DNA from: Physella acuta
Lineage: Eukaryota; Mollusca; Gastropoda; Physidae
DNA: 64,000 nucleotides
Assembly (NCBI RefSeq): GCF_028476545.1
Contig: NW_026731696.1
Location: 326,001 to 390,000 of the forward strand
Reading direction: 5' to 3'
Shown piece after piece: positions 24,701 to 33,500 of this stretch. The translations under genes and the position numbers were made by a program. How positions within the stretch are numbered: position 1 is the stretch's first letter; every line of letters starts with the position of its first letter. The notes beneath the pieces were generated by a model, which ran no database searches, was not told the DNA's origin, and saw only the letters and a program-made list of their open reading frames with translations.

Positions 24701-25143
24701 TGACAGAATACCTGGTCATGGCTGCTGTTCTGTGTTGCCAGGTTGTAATTCAGCAAATCAGTCTGATCACTTTCCTGTCATGTCACTAAATGTTGAATAT
24801 TTTACCCCTCATATCTCTAATGTTTCCTGTTTGTATTTATCACTTCTCTAATCAGTTTCCCCAAACTATGCTTGATCAACTTATGTGCATGAAGTTTGTA
24901 ATTATTTAGTTATCCAACTCATTACAGCTATACATTTCAGTATTCATCAACGGTTACAATATTTGGTTTAATATGCAGAGACTTTAAGTATGTTTCAATA
25001 AATGGGGATATATTTAAAGAAAAATGTCAGTTTAAAACTGTTAATAACCATCTTTTACTAGTTGTGTTCTTTTTTTTTCAGGAAAAGTATTTGTCCGCAC
25101 CGTGGCAGAGAACTATATGGGTGGCTCCTCAATGTTGTTGTAA
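12645..25143 (+). CDS. Transmembrane channel-like (TMC) family protein, about 19 coding exons
   Basis: TMC proteins are multi-pass membrane proteins distantly related to anoctamins; vertebrate TMC1/2 form the hair-cell mechanotransduction pore. Coding exons read here: 12645-12722 (uncertain), 13518-13709, 14034-14241, 14489-14558, 14852-15121, 15459-15607, 16162-16294, 16507-16677, 17522-17664, 19293-19368, 20003-20100, 20509-20601, 21544-21619, 22367-22497, 22823-22987, 23124-23202, 23336-23489, 24264-24287, 25082-25143. Phases agree at every junction from exon 2 to the stop. The product is about 790 residues with about ten hydrophobic segments and the family signature CWETFVGEE. The extracellular motif MYYGFYTN and the motif GWDYGI also fit. 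It seems closest to the TMC5/7 type, but the subfamily is tentative. Its 3' end faces the PLAT-ankyrin gene. Many of its introns carry tandem repeats that copy the splice site. Confidence 0.93.
13384..13521 (+). repeat. 49-bp repeat, 3 copies, carrying the exon 2 acceptor
   Basis: Three head-to-tail copies of a unit containing TTCCATATTTTGTCAG and then ACAGCAAATTTTATGAAAAC. The first copy keeps TCAATTAGAG|GAAGTAGACAG, which looks like the original intron end; the later copies have TTTGTCAG|ACAG. Two extra copies add 98 bp, not a multiple of three, so reading straight through from the first copy ends in a stop. Confidence 0.85.
13518..13709 (+). CDS. TMC exon 2, cytoplasmic N-terminal region
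   Basis: Encodes an acidic, polar stretch (SKFYENGDGDDQDVQLRHRN onward) ending LLQQLPSRQL. The donor TTAG|GTTTGT leaves phase 1, which fits exon 3. The 5' boundary is uncertain because the acceptor lies inside a three-copy repeat; 13518 or 13522 is possible, or an earlier copy. Confidence 0.7.
14034..14558 (+). CDS. TMC exons 3-4, N-terminal cytoplasmic segment
   Basis: Exon 3 (14034-14241) encodes EDVADMAARTLLRKRGTH and an acidic stretch with EQESSEDLADDIDAAVRN. Exon 4 (14489-14558) encodes HRLSIKASRPLSRWKLIKY. This basic run just before the first membrane block is usual in TMC proteins. Acceptors are TGAACAG and TTTACAG. Phases run 1 to 2 to 0. A 12-base G run lies in the next intron near 14611. 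Confidence 0.9.
14852..15121 (+). CDS. TMC exon 5, amphipathic helix and TM1
   Basis: A 90-codon exon in phase 0 at both ends. It encodes WRHVKFEMKKIHRLFDLWRS and the strongly conserved IEGCFGTSVASYFIFLKW, then a hydrophobic segment through FLVIPQIL. It ends GVELLTGT, where the first extracellular loop begins. The FGTxVxSYFxFLxW pattern is a family hallmark. Confidence 0.95.
15459..15607 (+). CDS. TMC exon 6, extracellular loop and TM2
   Basis: Encodes GAFENSEMYYGFYTNMT, containing the family's MYYGFYTN-type motif with a possible N-glycosylation site (NMT). A membrane segment from YAYILTTGGYYLF to LIILGYR follows. It ends in phase 2 before an intron whose 3' end is an array of acceptor copies. 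Confidence 0.95.
15844..16161 (+). repeat. Acceptor array before TMC exon 7, 39- and 25-bp units
   Basis: Ten copies of the 3' splice site GTCATACAG|ATT end at 15852, 15891, 15930, 15969, 15994, 16033, 16058, 16097, 16122 and 16161. Spacings are 39, 39, 39, 25, 39, 25, 39, 25, 39, so the array moved from a 39-bp to a 64-bp (39+25) period. The last copy is the functional exon edge. Many units also contain a second acceptor-like AATATTTCAG. Confidence 0.93.
16162..16294 (+). CDS. TMC exon 7, loop with GWDY motif
   Basis: Encodes LYYIEASGSTSMYYFNLIYT followed by GWDYGITSVETGQLKQRSIY. The F-x-GWDY-like cytoplasmic motif is conserved in TMC proteins. Using the acceptor one unit upstream (16122) would add exactly 13 codons in frame without a stop. 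It ends in phase 0. Confidence 0.93.
16507..16677 (+). CDS. TMC exon 8, TM3
   Basis: A 57-codon exon with clean acceptor TTTTTCCAG. It encodes EFLAGKSFNSFIKEDM, the basic WLKRL entry and a hydrophobic span LSWLFVCCLLALSGYTTFVV, ending SERSNS at donor CT|GTAAGT. The donor and the last 12 or so coding bases are copied four more times downstream. Confidence 0.94.
16666..16850 (+). repeat. Donor array after TMC exon 8, 33-bp unit
   Basis: The junction GATCCAACTCT|GTAAGTAGGTCA is repeated with donor edges at 16677, 16710, 16742, 16775 and 16808, plus a decayed copy near 16841. The 33-bp step makes the second donor an in-frame option adding VSRSYPGRSND. From the third donor on, one unit is a base short and a stop intervenes. 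Confidence 0.92.
17522..17664 (+). CDS. TMC exon 9, TM4
   Basis: Encodes TSIPALRPLAMPVVLSSIQL and FVPMIFTFLEGKENYQLP, a hydrophobic helix followed by the polar loop expected between TM4 and TM5. Acceptor TTTTTCAG, donor TTTAG|GTGAGT, phase 2. Confidence 0.94.
17861..19292 (+). repeat. Acceptor array before TMC exon 10, 19 copies of 76/80 bp
   Basis: Each unit holds a polypyrimidine-rich intron end (CTTTTTAATCCTCCCACAG) and the first 30-odd bases of exon 10 (AGAGATGGCACTGAAAGCCA). Acceptor AG ends at 17872 (diverged), 17952, 18028, 18104, 18184, 18264, 18344, 18424, 18504, 18584, 18664, 18740, 18820, 18900, 18980, 19056, 19136, 19212 and 19292. The 76- and 80-bp units differ by one TTTG. Only the final copy runs on into the real exon. 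Confidence 0.97.
19293..19368 (+). CDS. TMC exon 10, TM5
   Basis: Encodes EMALKATMLCVLVYFWLQ and EASKELK, ending in phase 0 just before the CWET signature exon. The start is set by phase: AG from exon 9 plus A completes Arg. The first half is the sequence copied 18 times upstream; the second half (from TGTGTCCTTG) is unique. Confidence 0.93.
20003..20100 (+). CDS. TMC exon 11, family signature CWET
   Basis: Encodes CWETFVGEEIYRLVIVDF and a hydrophobic stretch through FFMEFIRK. C-W-E-T-x-x-G-x-E is the diagnostic TMC motif and is complete here. Acceptor TTTTTCAG; donor AAA|GTAAGT in phase 2. Confidence 0.96.
20187..20508 (+). repeat. Acceptor array before TMC exon 12, 46-bp unit
   Basis: The unit is AATATTTCAG|GCTCATCTCATTG followed by ATAGATTGATCATTTTTTAA. 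AG ends lie at 20227, 20273, 20319, 20365, 20411, one mutated copy (TTCAAG) near 20458, and the functional edge at 20508. Each non-terminal copy reads CTTATCTCATTGATAGATTGA, meeting a stop within eight codons. Confidence 0.94.
20509..21619 (+). CDS. TMC exons 12-13, loop and TM7/8
   Basis: Exon 12 (20509-20601) encodes LISLKWERIKKSEFAIGRHT through ELVYSQTLCW. Exon 13 (21544-21619) encodes LGVFYSPLLPVVVILKLI and ends FYVKR. The YSQTLxWLGxxYSPLLP-like run across the splice is strongly conserved in TMC proteins. The 0.94-kb intron between them holds no gene I recognise. Confidence 0.94.
22051..22235. repeat. Foldback element in TMC intron 13, 85-bp arms
   Basis: Left arm 22051-22135 and right arm 22151-22235 are near-perfect inverted repeats around a 15-base loop, so a transcript could form a long hairpin. 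The arms contain CTAAAAAGTAGAAAATAA, which also occurs in the hairpin arms at 60.6 and 61.4 kb. It is probably a MITE-like foldback transposon; I saw no clear target duplication. Confidence 0.85.
22367..22497 (+). CDS. TMC exon 14, TM9
   Basis: Found by phase and motif. It encodes YSVVHNCSPSVKPWKASR, matching the conserved NCxPxxxPWRAS motif of TMC proteins, then a hydrophobic helix IFVGYLFVFFILCSVAVG to FL. Acceptor TTACATTCCAG; donor CT|GTAAGT, phase 2. The donor lies at the start of a minisatellite. Confidence 0.94.
22498..22775 (+). repeat. GTGTGGCTGTGG minisatellite starting at the exon 14 donor
   Basis: The donor context CTGTAAGTTGTGTGGCTGTG resembles the repeat unit ACTGTAGTGTGTGGCTGTGG, so the array probably grew from the donor itself. 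The copies have lost the consensus GTAAGT. Unit length is about 18-20 bp with a 12-bp subunit. The opposite strand reads CACTACAGTCCACAGCCACA. Confidence 0.9.
22823..22987 (+). CDS. TMC exon 15, extracellular loop and start of TM10
   Basis: Encodes VTPSHTCGPYQNYSSSYE, a CGPF/CGPY-type motif conserved in TMC proteins, with NYS as a possible glycosylation site. Then come an acidic stretch and SPGFIAGLLIFLL. Phase 2 at both ends. Confidence 0.95.
23041..23123 (+). repeat. Acceptor triplication before TMC exon 16, 41-bp unit
   Basis: TAG|GATGGTT occurs with AG ends at 23041, 23082 and 23123, each preceded by a T-rich tract and followed by bases resembling the exon start. The spacing is exactly 41 bp twice. 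The last copy leads into the exon. 41 is not a multiple of three, so earlier copies shift the frame to a stop. Confidence 0.88.
23124..23489 (+). CDS. TMC exons 16-17, end of TM10 and cytoplasmic tail
   Basis: Exon 16 (23124-23202) encodes MVLYYARTISLSHKAMVEQF, the basic run usual after the last TMC helix. Exon 17 (23336-23489) encodes EGKDKKFLINLLNQVKIRG, then a Pro/Leu-rich tail ending LSSLTPDS. Donor TCAG|GTGAGC, phase 1. A 24-bp minisatellite starts within about ten bases of this donor. Confidence 0.92.
23497..23884 (+). repeat. 24-bp minisatellite beside the exon 17 donor
   Basis: About 16 nearly identical copies of TGTGATGTCACACCCACATCATAG-type units (24 bp). Because 24 is a multiple of three, both strands stay open for about 140 codons (HSVMSHPH on the plus strand). 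That is a by-product of unit length, not coding. The high identity suggests recent expansion. Confidence 0.95.
24264..24287 (+). CDS. TMC exon 18, 24-nt micro-exon
   Basis: TTTTTCAG precedes and GTAATT follows a 24-base exon encoding VPSSTKLA in the only frame that joins exon 17 (phase 1) to exon 19 (phase 1). Being a multiple of three it could be skipped without a frame change. It rests on splice signals and phase alone. Confidence 0.6.
25082..25143 (+). CDS. TMC exon 19, C terminus and stop
   Basis: After TTTTTTTTCAG the exon encodes GKVFVRTVAENYMGGSSMLL and then TAA. The end of the coding sequence and the next bases are repeated just downstream. Confidence 0.8.
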
Positions 25144-25270
25144 ACACATGTTCTGGTGACTTGAAAAATGTTTGGCAGAGAACTATATTGGTGACCCTAA
25201 ATGTTATCACATGTTCTGGTGACTTGTTTGGCCACTAAATGTAATCACATTTTTCTGGTGACTTCAGATA
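25108..25270 (+). repeat. Imperfect tandem copies spanning the TMC stop codon
   Basis: GGCAGAGAACTATATKGGTG and ACATGTTCTGGTGACTTG recur about 60 bp apart (second copy from about 25172), with a third partial copy ending near 25265. The last codons are therefore duplicated into the 3' untranslated region. Confidence 0.75.
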
Positions 25271-26128
25271 TTTATTAGTTAATATGTTTTTTAAAATTTC
25301 TTCTACTTGATAAGCAGACTACTTGTGAACATGCAATCAAATATTAACAATATATCTTACACTTGTTGGTGATAACGTACTTAAACATGGAGATTTATTG
25401 TCTTCATTCATCAGCCAAAGTTTACACAACTTGTGAGAATAGAATATTCTACATTTCTATTATTGTGTGTAGATTGTGTGTGCATTATTATATGTAGATT
25501 ATATTATATTATTATTTGTAGATTTAATTCAACACAAGTAAACCTGATAAATTATTTTTCAAATATTTATCAAGATAATGTTGGCATGTTTGGTACAATT
25601 CAAAGGAATGTTAATTTAATTGATTTATTCACCCACAGTAGAAAGTAATTTTTTTTATATGTCAGAGAAATTACTGTCTGTATTCAAGTGTTATTTATAG
25701 CTTTAAAAAACTAAATTTATCAATATTTGAACACTGATCACTTGTTTAGATTTGACCAGTGCCCTGTCTTTCTCCCGTTTTGACTGTTCATTTGATCTGA
25801 TGCAGGTTACAAGATTTGACCATGGTTATCTACTGTCTCTCTCCAGGTGACTCTCAATGATCTAATGAATGATCTTTTACTTTTCATTTATATTTACAAA
25901 GGAATCAAATTTTTATTTATTGTGATCATCAAATGTATTATTTATAGTTGTATAAATATTATTTATCTAATTGATTTTGTAATATGTAAAATGTAAACTG
26001 TTTTAATTTGGCTTGTGTATATTTTATTTATCTGGTAGCTTGTATCTTTCCAGCTACTTATAAAAATTGCCTCATCTTTCATTGTGCCTTCTCTTGCCTT
26101 AAACACTTTCTTCTACACAAAGTATTCT

Positions 26129-26134
26129 AATAAA
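26129..26134 (+). promoter_or_regulatory. Possible polyadenylation signal of the TMC gene
   Basis: AATAAA about 1 kb after the TMC stop, followed by a GT/T-rich stretch (TGTTGATTTGTTT). Other AATAAA motifs occur nearby, so this is only a candidate. Confidence 0.35.
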
Positions 26135-27384
26135 ATGTTGATTTGTTTAAAAACTTAAGTTTAAATTAAAGGGTTGCATTTCTTTTAGTGCCTTATGAGG
26201 AAATATCTTGTCTATTACAAATTAAACCTGTGTTCATTTTTATTAAAAAAAAAAACCCTTGTTTTTATTATTTCATTTTTTGAAGTAGCCTTAAACTTTA
26301 AAAAGAAAACAATCTGAAAATGTTCTGTAATACTTCAGCTAAACACCAAGAAGACTTGTTATATGTTACTTGTTACTATATTTAATCTGTAATCAAAAGC
26401 TGAGCTAAAAATAACAGTATGCATTTTTTACTTGATTGGTTTTTAATTGAGTTGTGATTCCAGCTGCCTAGTTGCAACAAGGGTTTTATGTGGTAGTATT
26501 ATAATGGTTTATATCTTACTGTTACATATATTAAAACAAAAATATACTTTGAAAAGTTGTTTCAATTTTCTTGTTGGTACTGTGTTAAGTGTGTGCGACA
26601 TTAGACTTATGATCATAGTGCATTGTCGCTAGAACATCAAATTAGGTCTAGAGTATTCTCATTCTAGTCTTCAGTGTACTTGACTTTTTTAAGTGTGAAT
26701 ATTTTTACAACAGAGTGGCTAATTGCAGTATGCAGGTACTAATAACTATCAAAAAGTTTTTTACTCATTTACAAATACAAAATAGCTGTAAAAATAATTA
26801 TTGACCACTTGATGAAACATTTGACAAATTATTTCATGGAGGAAGGCATACATAATACACATATATAACAGACTGTGTACAATTTTAATGTGGTTGGTAA
26901 TAAACACAAAATAACAAAAAAAAGGCACAATTTAATATGAGTATCAAGGTTTTAATTTCCCTGCAACAAAAAGTGTTTATCATTATCACAGATACAATAT
27001 ATTTATCTACACATGTAAAATTAACTTATTAAGACAGTTTTTAATCCCAATAATGGAACTCAATGATCCTTGACATTTACAACATGAACTTAGATATTGC
27101 TTAAGTTGTCAACTGATTTCAGATAGTACAATCATGTGCATAGCTACTATTTTCATGTTTCTCAAACTGAAAAGCCATTGGAAAACATTTTTAAAATTAA
27201 TTTACATGTTCTCAATCCAGCTTGTATTGTGTAACAGGTATATGTTTTATTTTTATACCATTTCACTTCAGTTTACAGCATCAAGTAGGGAGGTGTATAT
27301 CACGTAATAAATTTATTTATTTCATACCATCTCATTCCAGGTTACGCTAGTAAGCTTGGCATATTAACTTATTAAGGCACAAAC

Positions 27385-27483
27385 ATTTCAGATACCATAG
27401 ATATTAGCCATCTAAACATTTCTGATACCATAGATATTAGCCATCTAAACATTTCTGATACCATAGATATTAGCCATCTACTG
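27385..27483. repeat. 31-bp repeat, 3 copies
   Basis: Three near-identical copies of GATACCATAGATATTAGCCA followed by TCTAAACATTTCT, likely in the 3' region of the minus-strand gene. Confidence 0.9.
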
Positions 27484-28522
27484 TCAGAAGTTCAACTAGC
27501 CTTTAATATGTTTGAATACAGAGTAAATATATTTTAAGATTTCTAGCTTAGAGCAGCACAGAACTGTTCAAATTCAAACAGCCAATAGCTGTGAGTTTAG
27601 TTTTTATCCACCTTCAATCAGTTCAAGCAAACTTGTTTTAATTTGTTTTGTTGTTTATTATACAGGTTCACTTTGCAGTAAAAAAAAAACTGTGTAAAAA
27701 GACCTTTTAAATTTGTTTTAATAAATGAAAAATCTCAAAAGAGGTCTTTATAATAAGTAAAATGATAACAAACATATGTTGAGAAGGAAGAGACTTTTAA
27801 CAGCGGTTTAAAAGCCCTTTGAGCGGGGTCATTTGACTGGCTTTGAGGTTGAATGGGAAACACATTTTTTTATAAAGTTACAAAAATGTGTTTGAGTACA
27901 GCAGTATTGACCACACGTGCATACTTTAGTGAGGGATTCCTTTTTAAAAAGGTGACTGGTCCTGGACTGGACTACAAATACAGAAACATTGAGGGTTAAT
28001 CATTCAGCCAACTGCAGTTACATTATAAATAAGTGGTACTAAAAATAACATGCTCTATAACAATTAATTTACTCAAAATAATTTCATATAGGTTGATACT
28101 GGTGTAAAATTAGCAGGAGAACAAAATATTAATGAATTTATGTTTAAATGTATAGAACAATAGGTATATAAAGACACCATGTTCAGCAGGGAGAATAAAA
28201 TAGTGGAAAAAACAAAACTTCTGCATAGGAAATGGTTTCACAAAAAATAATTAAAATTTGTGCAATAATTTATATTCAATAAAGACATTAGGAAATGACA
28301 TTAAATTATGACATTTCTGACATAAAACCATACAATCTCTGATAATATATTAAATTCTGGATATTACAAATTAAAATAGGTATTGAACATTTTAATACAT
28401 CTTATTTAAAATTAAAACTTGTAGATTATTTTCTTTAGAATATTTCTTTGGGTTCACAACGTTTAAAGATTTGTAGCAGAAATTCGTCAACAAAATAAAA
28501 CAGTCTCCCTGAGAGAGATTTC

Positions 28523-28575
28523 ATGTACACTGTCAGCTGCTTTTAAAGCCTAGCTAGTAGCAATAAATTGTAAAC
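28523..28575. repeat. 53-bp dispersed repeat, copy 1
   Basis: TTTCATGTACACTGTCAGCT and GCTTTTAAAGCCTAGCTAGT recur with few changes at 32652-32705, in the same orientation 4.1 kb away inside intron 14 of the same gene. This copy lies beyond the stop codon. Confidence 0.85.
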
Positions 28576-28833
28576 AATTCATCTCATGTGAAAGACTGAT
28601 AACGGCATTGAACTTCAGCTGTTTTACATGTCAACAGAATTGAGGCAGCATTCCAAAAGTAAGTTTCATGGATTTCAATTGTTATTTATTTTAAAATAAA
28701 ATACCACATCATCTTCCTAGTAATGGACCTCTTGACAAAAATTTTATGGGTTCCATACAATAGTTACCAATTTTAAAAACTAATAAAAATACATAATCTT
28801 CCTAGTAATGGACCTCCTGACTCAGTCCGTGTA

Positions 28834-30585
28834 TCACAGAGACTCCTTTGGCTTGGGTTCCTTGAGGGTGGTTAATATGCTAATCAGATGAAAATATGTC
28901 ACATTATTGTAATGATGCTAAAATTGTGGTAAAACAAACGCTTCTTTTTATTCCAACAATAAACTTAAGAAAAAACCCTGATATTTTAATTATTTGAACA
29001 GTGTACTGTTTTATAGCATATTGTAAAATCGAGATACATTACAGACTTGCCTTAGTGATAGGTGCATTGTGAGTGTTAAGATATTGACTATGAGTGTTAG
29101 TATAATTAGGCAATACCAACAGCAGTAGTGCGCAATTATCCCTAGTAAAAACTTATGCACACAACATACGTTTGGGATTCCACTTTGCCATGAACCATAA
29201 TACAAGTCCTATATTCCATACACACTTTTGGTAAATGTAGGTCAATACAGGCTCTTTAGGTTGAGCTCTCAAAAAGGTTTTTAAAAACTTGAAGAATTTT
29301 AGAAGTGCCATACAGAAAGACTTTTAGAAGTGCCACACAGAAAGAATTTTAGAAGTGCCATACAGCAAGACTTTTAGAGAAAGACTTTTAGAAGTGCCAT
29401 ACAGAAAGACTTTTAGAAGTGCCACACAGAAAGAATTTTAGAAGCGCCATACAGAAAGACTTTTAGAGAAAGACTTTTAGAAGTGCCATACAGAAAGACT
29501 TTTAGAAGTGCTACACAGAAAGAATTTTAGAAGTGCCATACAGAAAGACTTTTAGAAGTGCCAGACAGAAAGACTTTTAGCAGTGCCATACAGAAAGACT
29601 TTTAGAAGTGCCATGCAGAAAGACTTTTAGAAGTGCCATACAGAAAGACTTTTAGAAGTGCCATACAGAAAGACTTTTAGAAGTGCCATAGAGAAAGACT
29701 TTTAGAAGCGCCATACAGAAAGACTTTTAGAGAAAGACTTTTAGAAGTGCCATACAGAAAGACTTTTAGAAGTGCCATACAGAAAGACTTTTAGAAGTGC
29801 CATACAGAAAGACTTTTAGAAGTGCCATACAGAAAGACTTTTAGAAGTGCCATACAGAAAGACTTTTAGAAGTGCCATACAGAAAGACTTTTAGAAGTGC
29901 CATACAGAAAGACTTTTAGAAGTGCCATACAGAAAGACTTTTAGAAGTGCCATAGAGAAAGACTTTTAGAAGCGCCATACAGAAAGACTTTTAGAGAAAG
30001 ACTTTTAGAAGTGCCATACAGAAAGACTTTTAGAAGTGCCATACAGAAAGACTTTTAGAAGTGCCATACAGAAAGACTTTTAGAAGTGCCATACAGAAAG
30101 ACTTTTAGAAGTGCCATACAGAAAGACTTTTAGAAGTGCCATATAGAAAGACTTTTAGAAAATCCATACAGAAAGCCTTTAAGAAGTGTCATACAGAAAG
30201 ACTTTTAGAAGTGCCATACAGAAAGACTTTTAGAAGTGCCATACAGAAATGATTTTAGAAGTGCCATACAGAAATGATTTTAGAAGTGCCATACAGAAAT
30301 GATTTTAGAAGTGCCATACAGAAATGATTTTAGAAGTGCCATACAGAAATGATTGAGGCTCACCTTTCTAGATTTATCCCTCGTGTTCTCATTTTCATCT
30401 CCAGAACTTTCACTTCTTTTCTGTGATAAGAAAAAAGATTTATTTTACATTCACCATGTAACTTATTTAAAAATAAAAATCCTGTATGTAAGTACTGTCA
30501 CCTAACAATTCTGTTACTTACATCCTTCCAATGTGGTGAACTGGAGACTGAACTAGAATCTTCTTCAATGGGAGGGAGGCTACTT
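28834..30585 (-). CDS. PLAT-ankyrin gene exons 20-22, C-terminal tail
   Basis: Exon 20 (30522-30585) encodes SSLPPIEEDSSSVSSSPHWK. Exon 21 (30364-30420) encodes KRSESSGDENENTRDKSRK. Exon 22 (28834-28860) encodes EPKPKESL and TGA. The last intron is filled by a minisatellite of about 1.07 kb that starts about 12 bases after the exon 21 donor. The last exon rests on a phase match and the acceptor CCACCCTCAAG. Confidence 0.75.
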
Positions 30586-33500
30586 CTGCAACATTAGGTT
30601 TTAGTTTCTAAAGTTGTATTACACAAGAAATTAACACATAGTAAATGATATTCTGGGGTAGTTGTAGTAAATAGTACATGGTACTTAGTTTATTTACAAG
30701 GCCTGTGATCATATACTGCAAAAATAGATACTTCAAAAGTTCAACTATAGAGAAACATGATGGATGTTTCAGTGTTTTTCTGATTGTAATGATGAAGAGA
30801 AATTATGATGTCATTCTTCTAATAGCAGTTACCCTGTTAACTGTCTGTGAATGTTTCAGTATTTTTCTGATTGTAATGATGAATAGAAATTATGATTTTA
30901 TTCTTCTAATAGCAGTTACCCTGTTAACTGTCTGTGAATCTGAGCAAAAGTGCTCTTAGGGTTGGCCAGCTCTTTCATGCACACCCTCAAGAACTCAGCG
31001 CAGGCATCCTGGTGGTTGTCTTCTGCCAGCTTCAGGGCGGTGTGGCCGTTCTTATCCACGGCGTTCAGCTGGGCTCTGTTGGCCACCAACCACTTGACAC
31101 ACTCCAGGTGACCACTGCAGCAGAGATTATTTGATTAGGTCACAATACACTTTCTGTGCTGAAGGCCTTCAAAGTTTTGGTTTTAGTTCATCAAGGTGAA
31201 AGAATAAATGTTAGAATTACAAACCTTTTGGCAGCCAAATGTAATGTTGTTTGTTTTTCTTTAGTTAGATGTAAGATAGAGGATCCCATGGCTTGTAAAA
31301 GCTAAAAAAAAATGTGATGATAGTACTGTTTCAGAAAACACTAAGAATGTAAGTAAAAAGTATTTCAGATTAATAAAAAAAACTCAATTAAAAGTATTTC
31401 AGCTTAACAAACTGAACCTAAAAATGGCCATTTACCATCATACAGTTGACATAGCCATTAAGAGCAGCAATGTGCATGGCCATGTGGCCTGTGGGTGTTT
31501 CTGCATCAATCTCAGCATCACTGGTAACTAGCCAGCGCAGTGCCTCAATGTTGCCCCGCCCAGCGGCCAGATGGAGGGGTGTCCAGCCATTTTCATCTTT
31601 GAAGCTAAAACATAAGGACAATTATAAAATAAGACAACAGCAAGGATAATGGCAACACTAGTGGCTATCTAGGTGGGGTGGAATGGCCTAATGGTAGAGC
31701 TGATGACTGCTAGTCCAGGTCTCCAGTTTGTATCCTGGACCTTGGGAGTCTGTAGGACATCCCTGAGTCTACCCAGCTCTGATGGGTACCTGACTCATGT
31801 TAAGGGAACTAAGATGGCTGGGTCATCGTGCTGACCACACCAACTGAGGTAATTGAAACAGATAAACTCTACTTCAACTGCCCCACGTGTCTTGGGAAAA
31901 ATGAGAAAAGATGATGATGAATGACTATCCATTACATTTTATTTTTAATCTAGCCAGCAGGCTTTATCCTAGCTTAGCTAGAAATCTCAGATACAAGCAA
32001 CAAGGATTTTCAGCACAATGAACACATTCTATTTTTAGCTTACTCTTTCATCTCTGGGTACTGATGAAGCAAGTGTTTAACTCTCTCAAGGTCACCCGTC
32101 CGCACCGCTTCATGAATTCCCTTTCCGTGCATCATAGCGGCTTCCATAGCTCTCTCTCTGTCAATCTGTCTCTTCTTGTCTTCTTCAAATTTATTTCCCT
32201 GTAAAAAAAAAGAAAAGAAAAAAATATTTCCAGGTTTGTTTACATAAAAATGAACATAGCAGACATACTTTGTATAGAAGAGAAGAACAATAAATCATCA
32301 GATTCAATAAGCTTAAAGTAAATTAAATTAATGATACAAATAAAGAAACAACTTAAGAAACAAGCTCTAGACTGCAGATAAAATGTAAACTTACATCAAG
32401 ATTATCTGTATCTCTGGATGATCTGGCCGTGTCTTTGGATGACCTAGCCGTGTCTCTGTAATCCTTGCCAGATTGTCCTTGACTGTCCATGTGGATTTCA
32501 TCAACCTTTTGACCCCCTGGGCTGGTGTGGAGTGTGATAACTGGGCCCTTCACCTGTGGGGGCTGGTCGACATCTTGTCTGACAGGGGGTGCTGACTTCT
32601 GAAAGTAAACAGTCATCAAATGTTTTGTATTGTGCTGACTTCTGAAAGTTTATTTCATGTACACTGTCAGCTGCTTTTAAAACCTAGCTAGTAGCCATAA
32701 AATGGTGGTATACAGTATATCTAGAAACTAAAACCTCTGAAGAAATGAAATAAACATATCACACCTGCGCACTCCTCTTCTCCTTTCTCTTGTCCACCCT
32801 GTGAATGACCTGAGGTCCTGATGAACTGCTCCCTCCCTCACCATCAGATTCACTGGAACTTGTCTCACTCGAAGTTTTTGTCGGCTGTTTCTTTCTGACA
32901 TTTTTACTTCTCTTCTGTTTTTCTACAGCAACCACATGATCAGAATCCTCGGAGGAATTCACCTGGTCTCTTGGTGTTGGCCCCAGTCTGTCATCCAAGG
33001 CTAGAAAATTATCACACAAACACAATAAGCTGTAATCAAGTAAAAACTTTTAGTTTCTCTACATAACACAAACACAATAAGCTGTAATCAAGTAAAAATA
33101 TTTAGTTTCTCTACATAACACAAACACAATAAGCTGTAAGCGAGTAAAAACTTTTAGTTTCTCTACACATCACAATAAGCTGTAATCAGTGCCCTAGTCT
33201 ATCACCCAAGGCTAGAAATGTATCACACAATAAGCTGTAATCAAGTAAAAACATTTAATTTCTCTACATAACACAAACACAATAAGCTGTAAGGAAGTAA
33301 AACCATGTAGTTTCTCAACATAACAGAAACACAATAAGCTGTAAGGAAGTAAAAGCATTTAGTTTCTCTACATGACACCATGTTCTAGGAGCTGTAAACA
33401 AAGCCTACCATCAATAAAGTCTCTCTCACGATCTGCCTGTAAGATCTTGTATGTCTTTTTGTCTCCATCCTGACCAGACAGCCACATCTCACAAGGGAAT

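Larger units (their letters stand above)
25144..28833. other. Gap between the convergent genes, with both 3' untranslated regions
   Basis: AT-rich sequence without a recognisable coding exon. A plausible plus-strand polyadenylation signal AATAAA lies at 26129-26134 with a T-rich stretch after it. On the minus strand AATAAA occurs within 27312-27321. Neither is proven. Confidence 0.5.

Noticed and set aside
24615-24851. 78-codon frame between TMC exons 18 and 19
   Set aside because: No acceptor or donor fits its frame and no TMC similarity is visible, so it is probably intron sequence.
30678-30959. 93-codon plus-strand frame with an internal repeat
   Set aside because: It is the antisense of the 84-bp duplication at the exon 19 donor; the repetition comes from the duplicated splice site.
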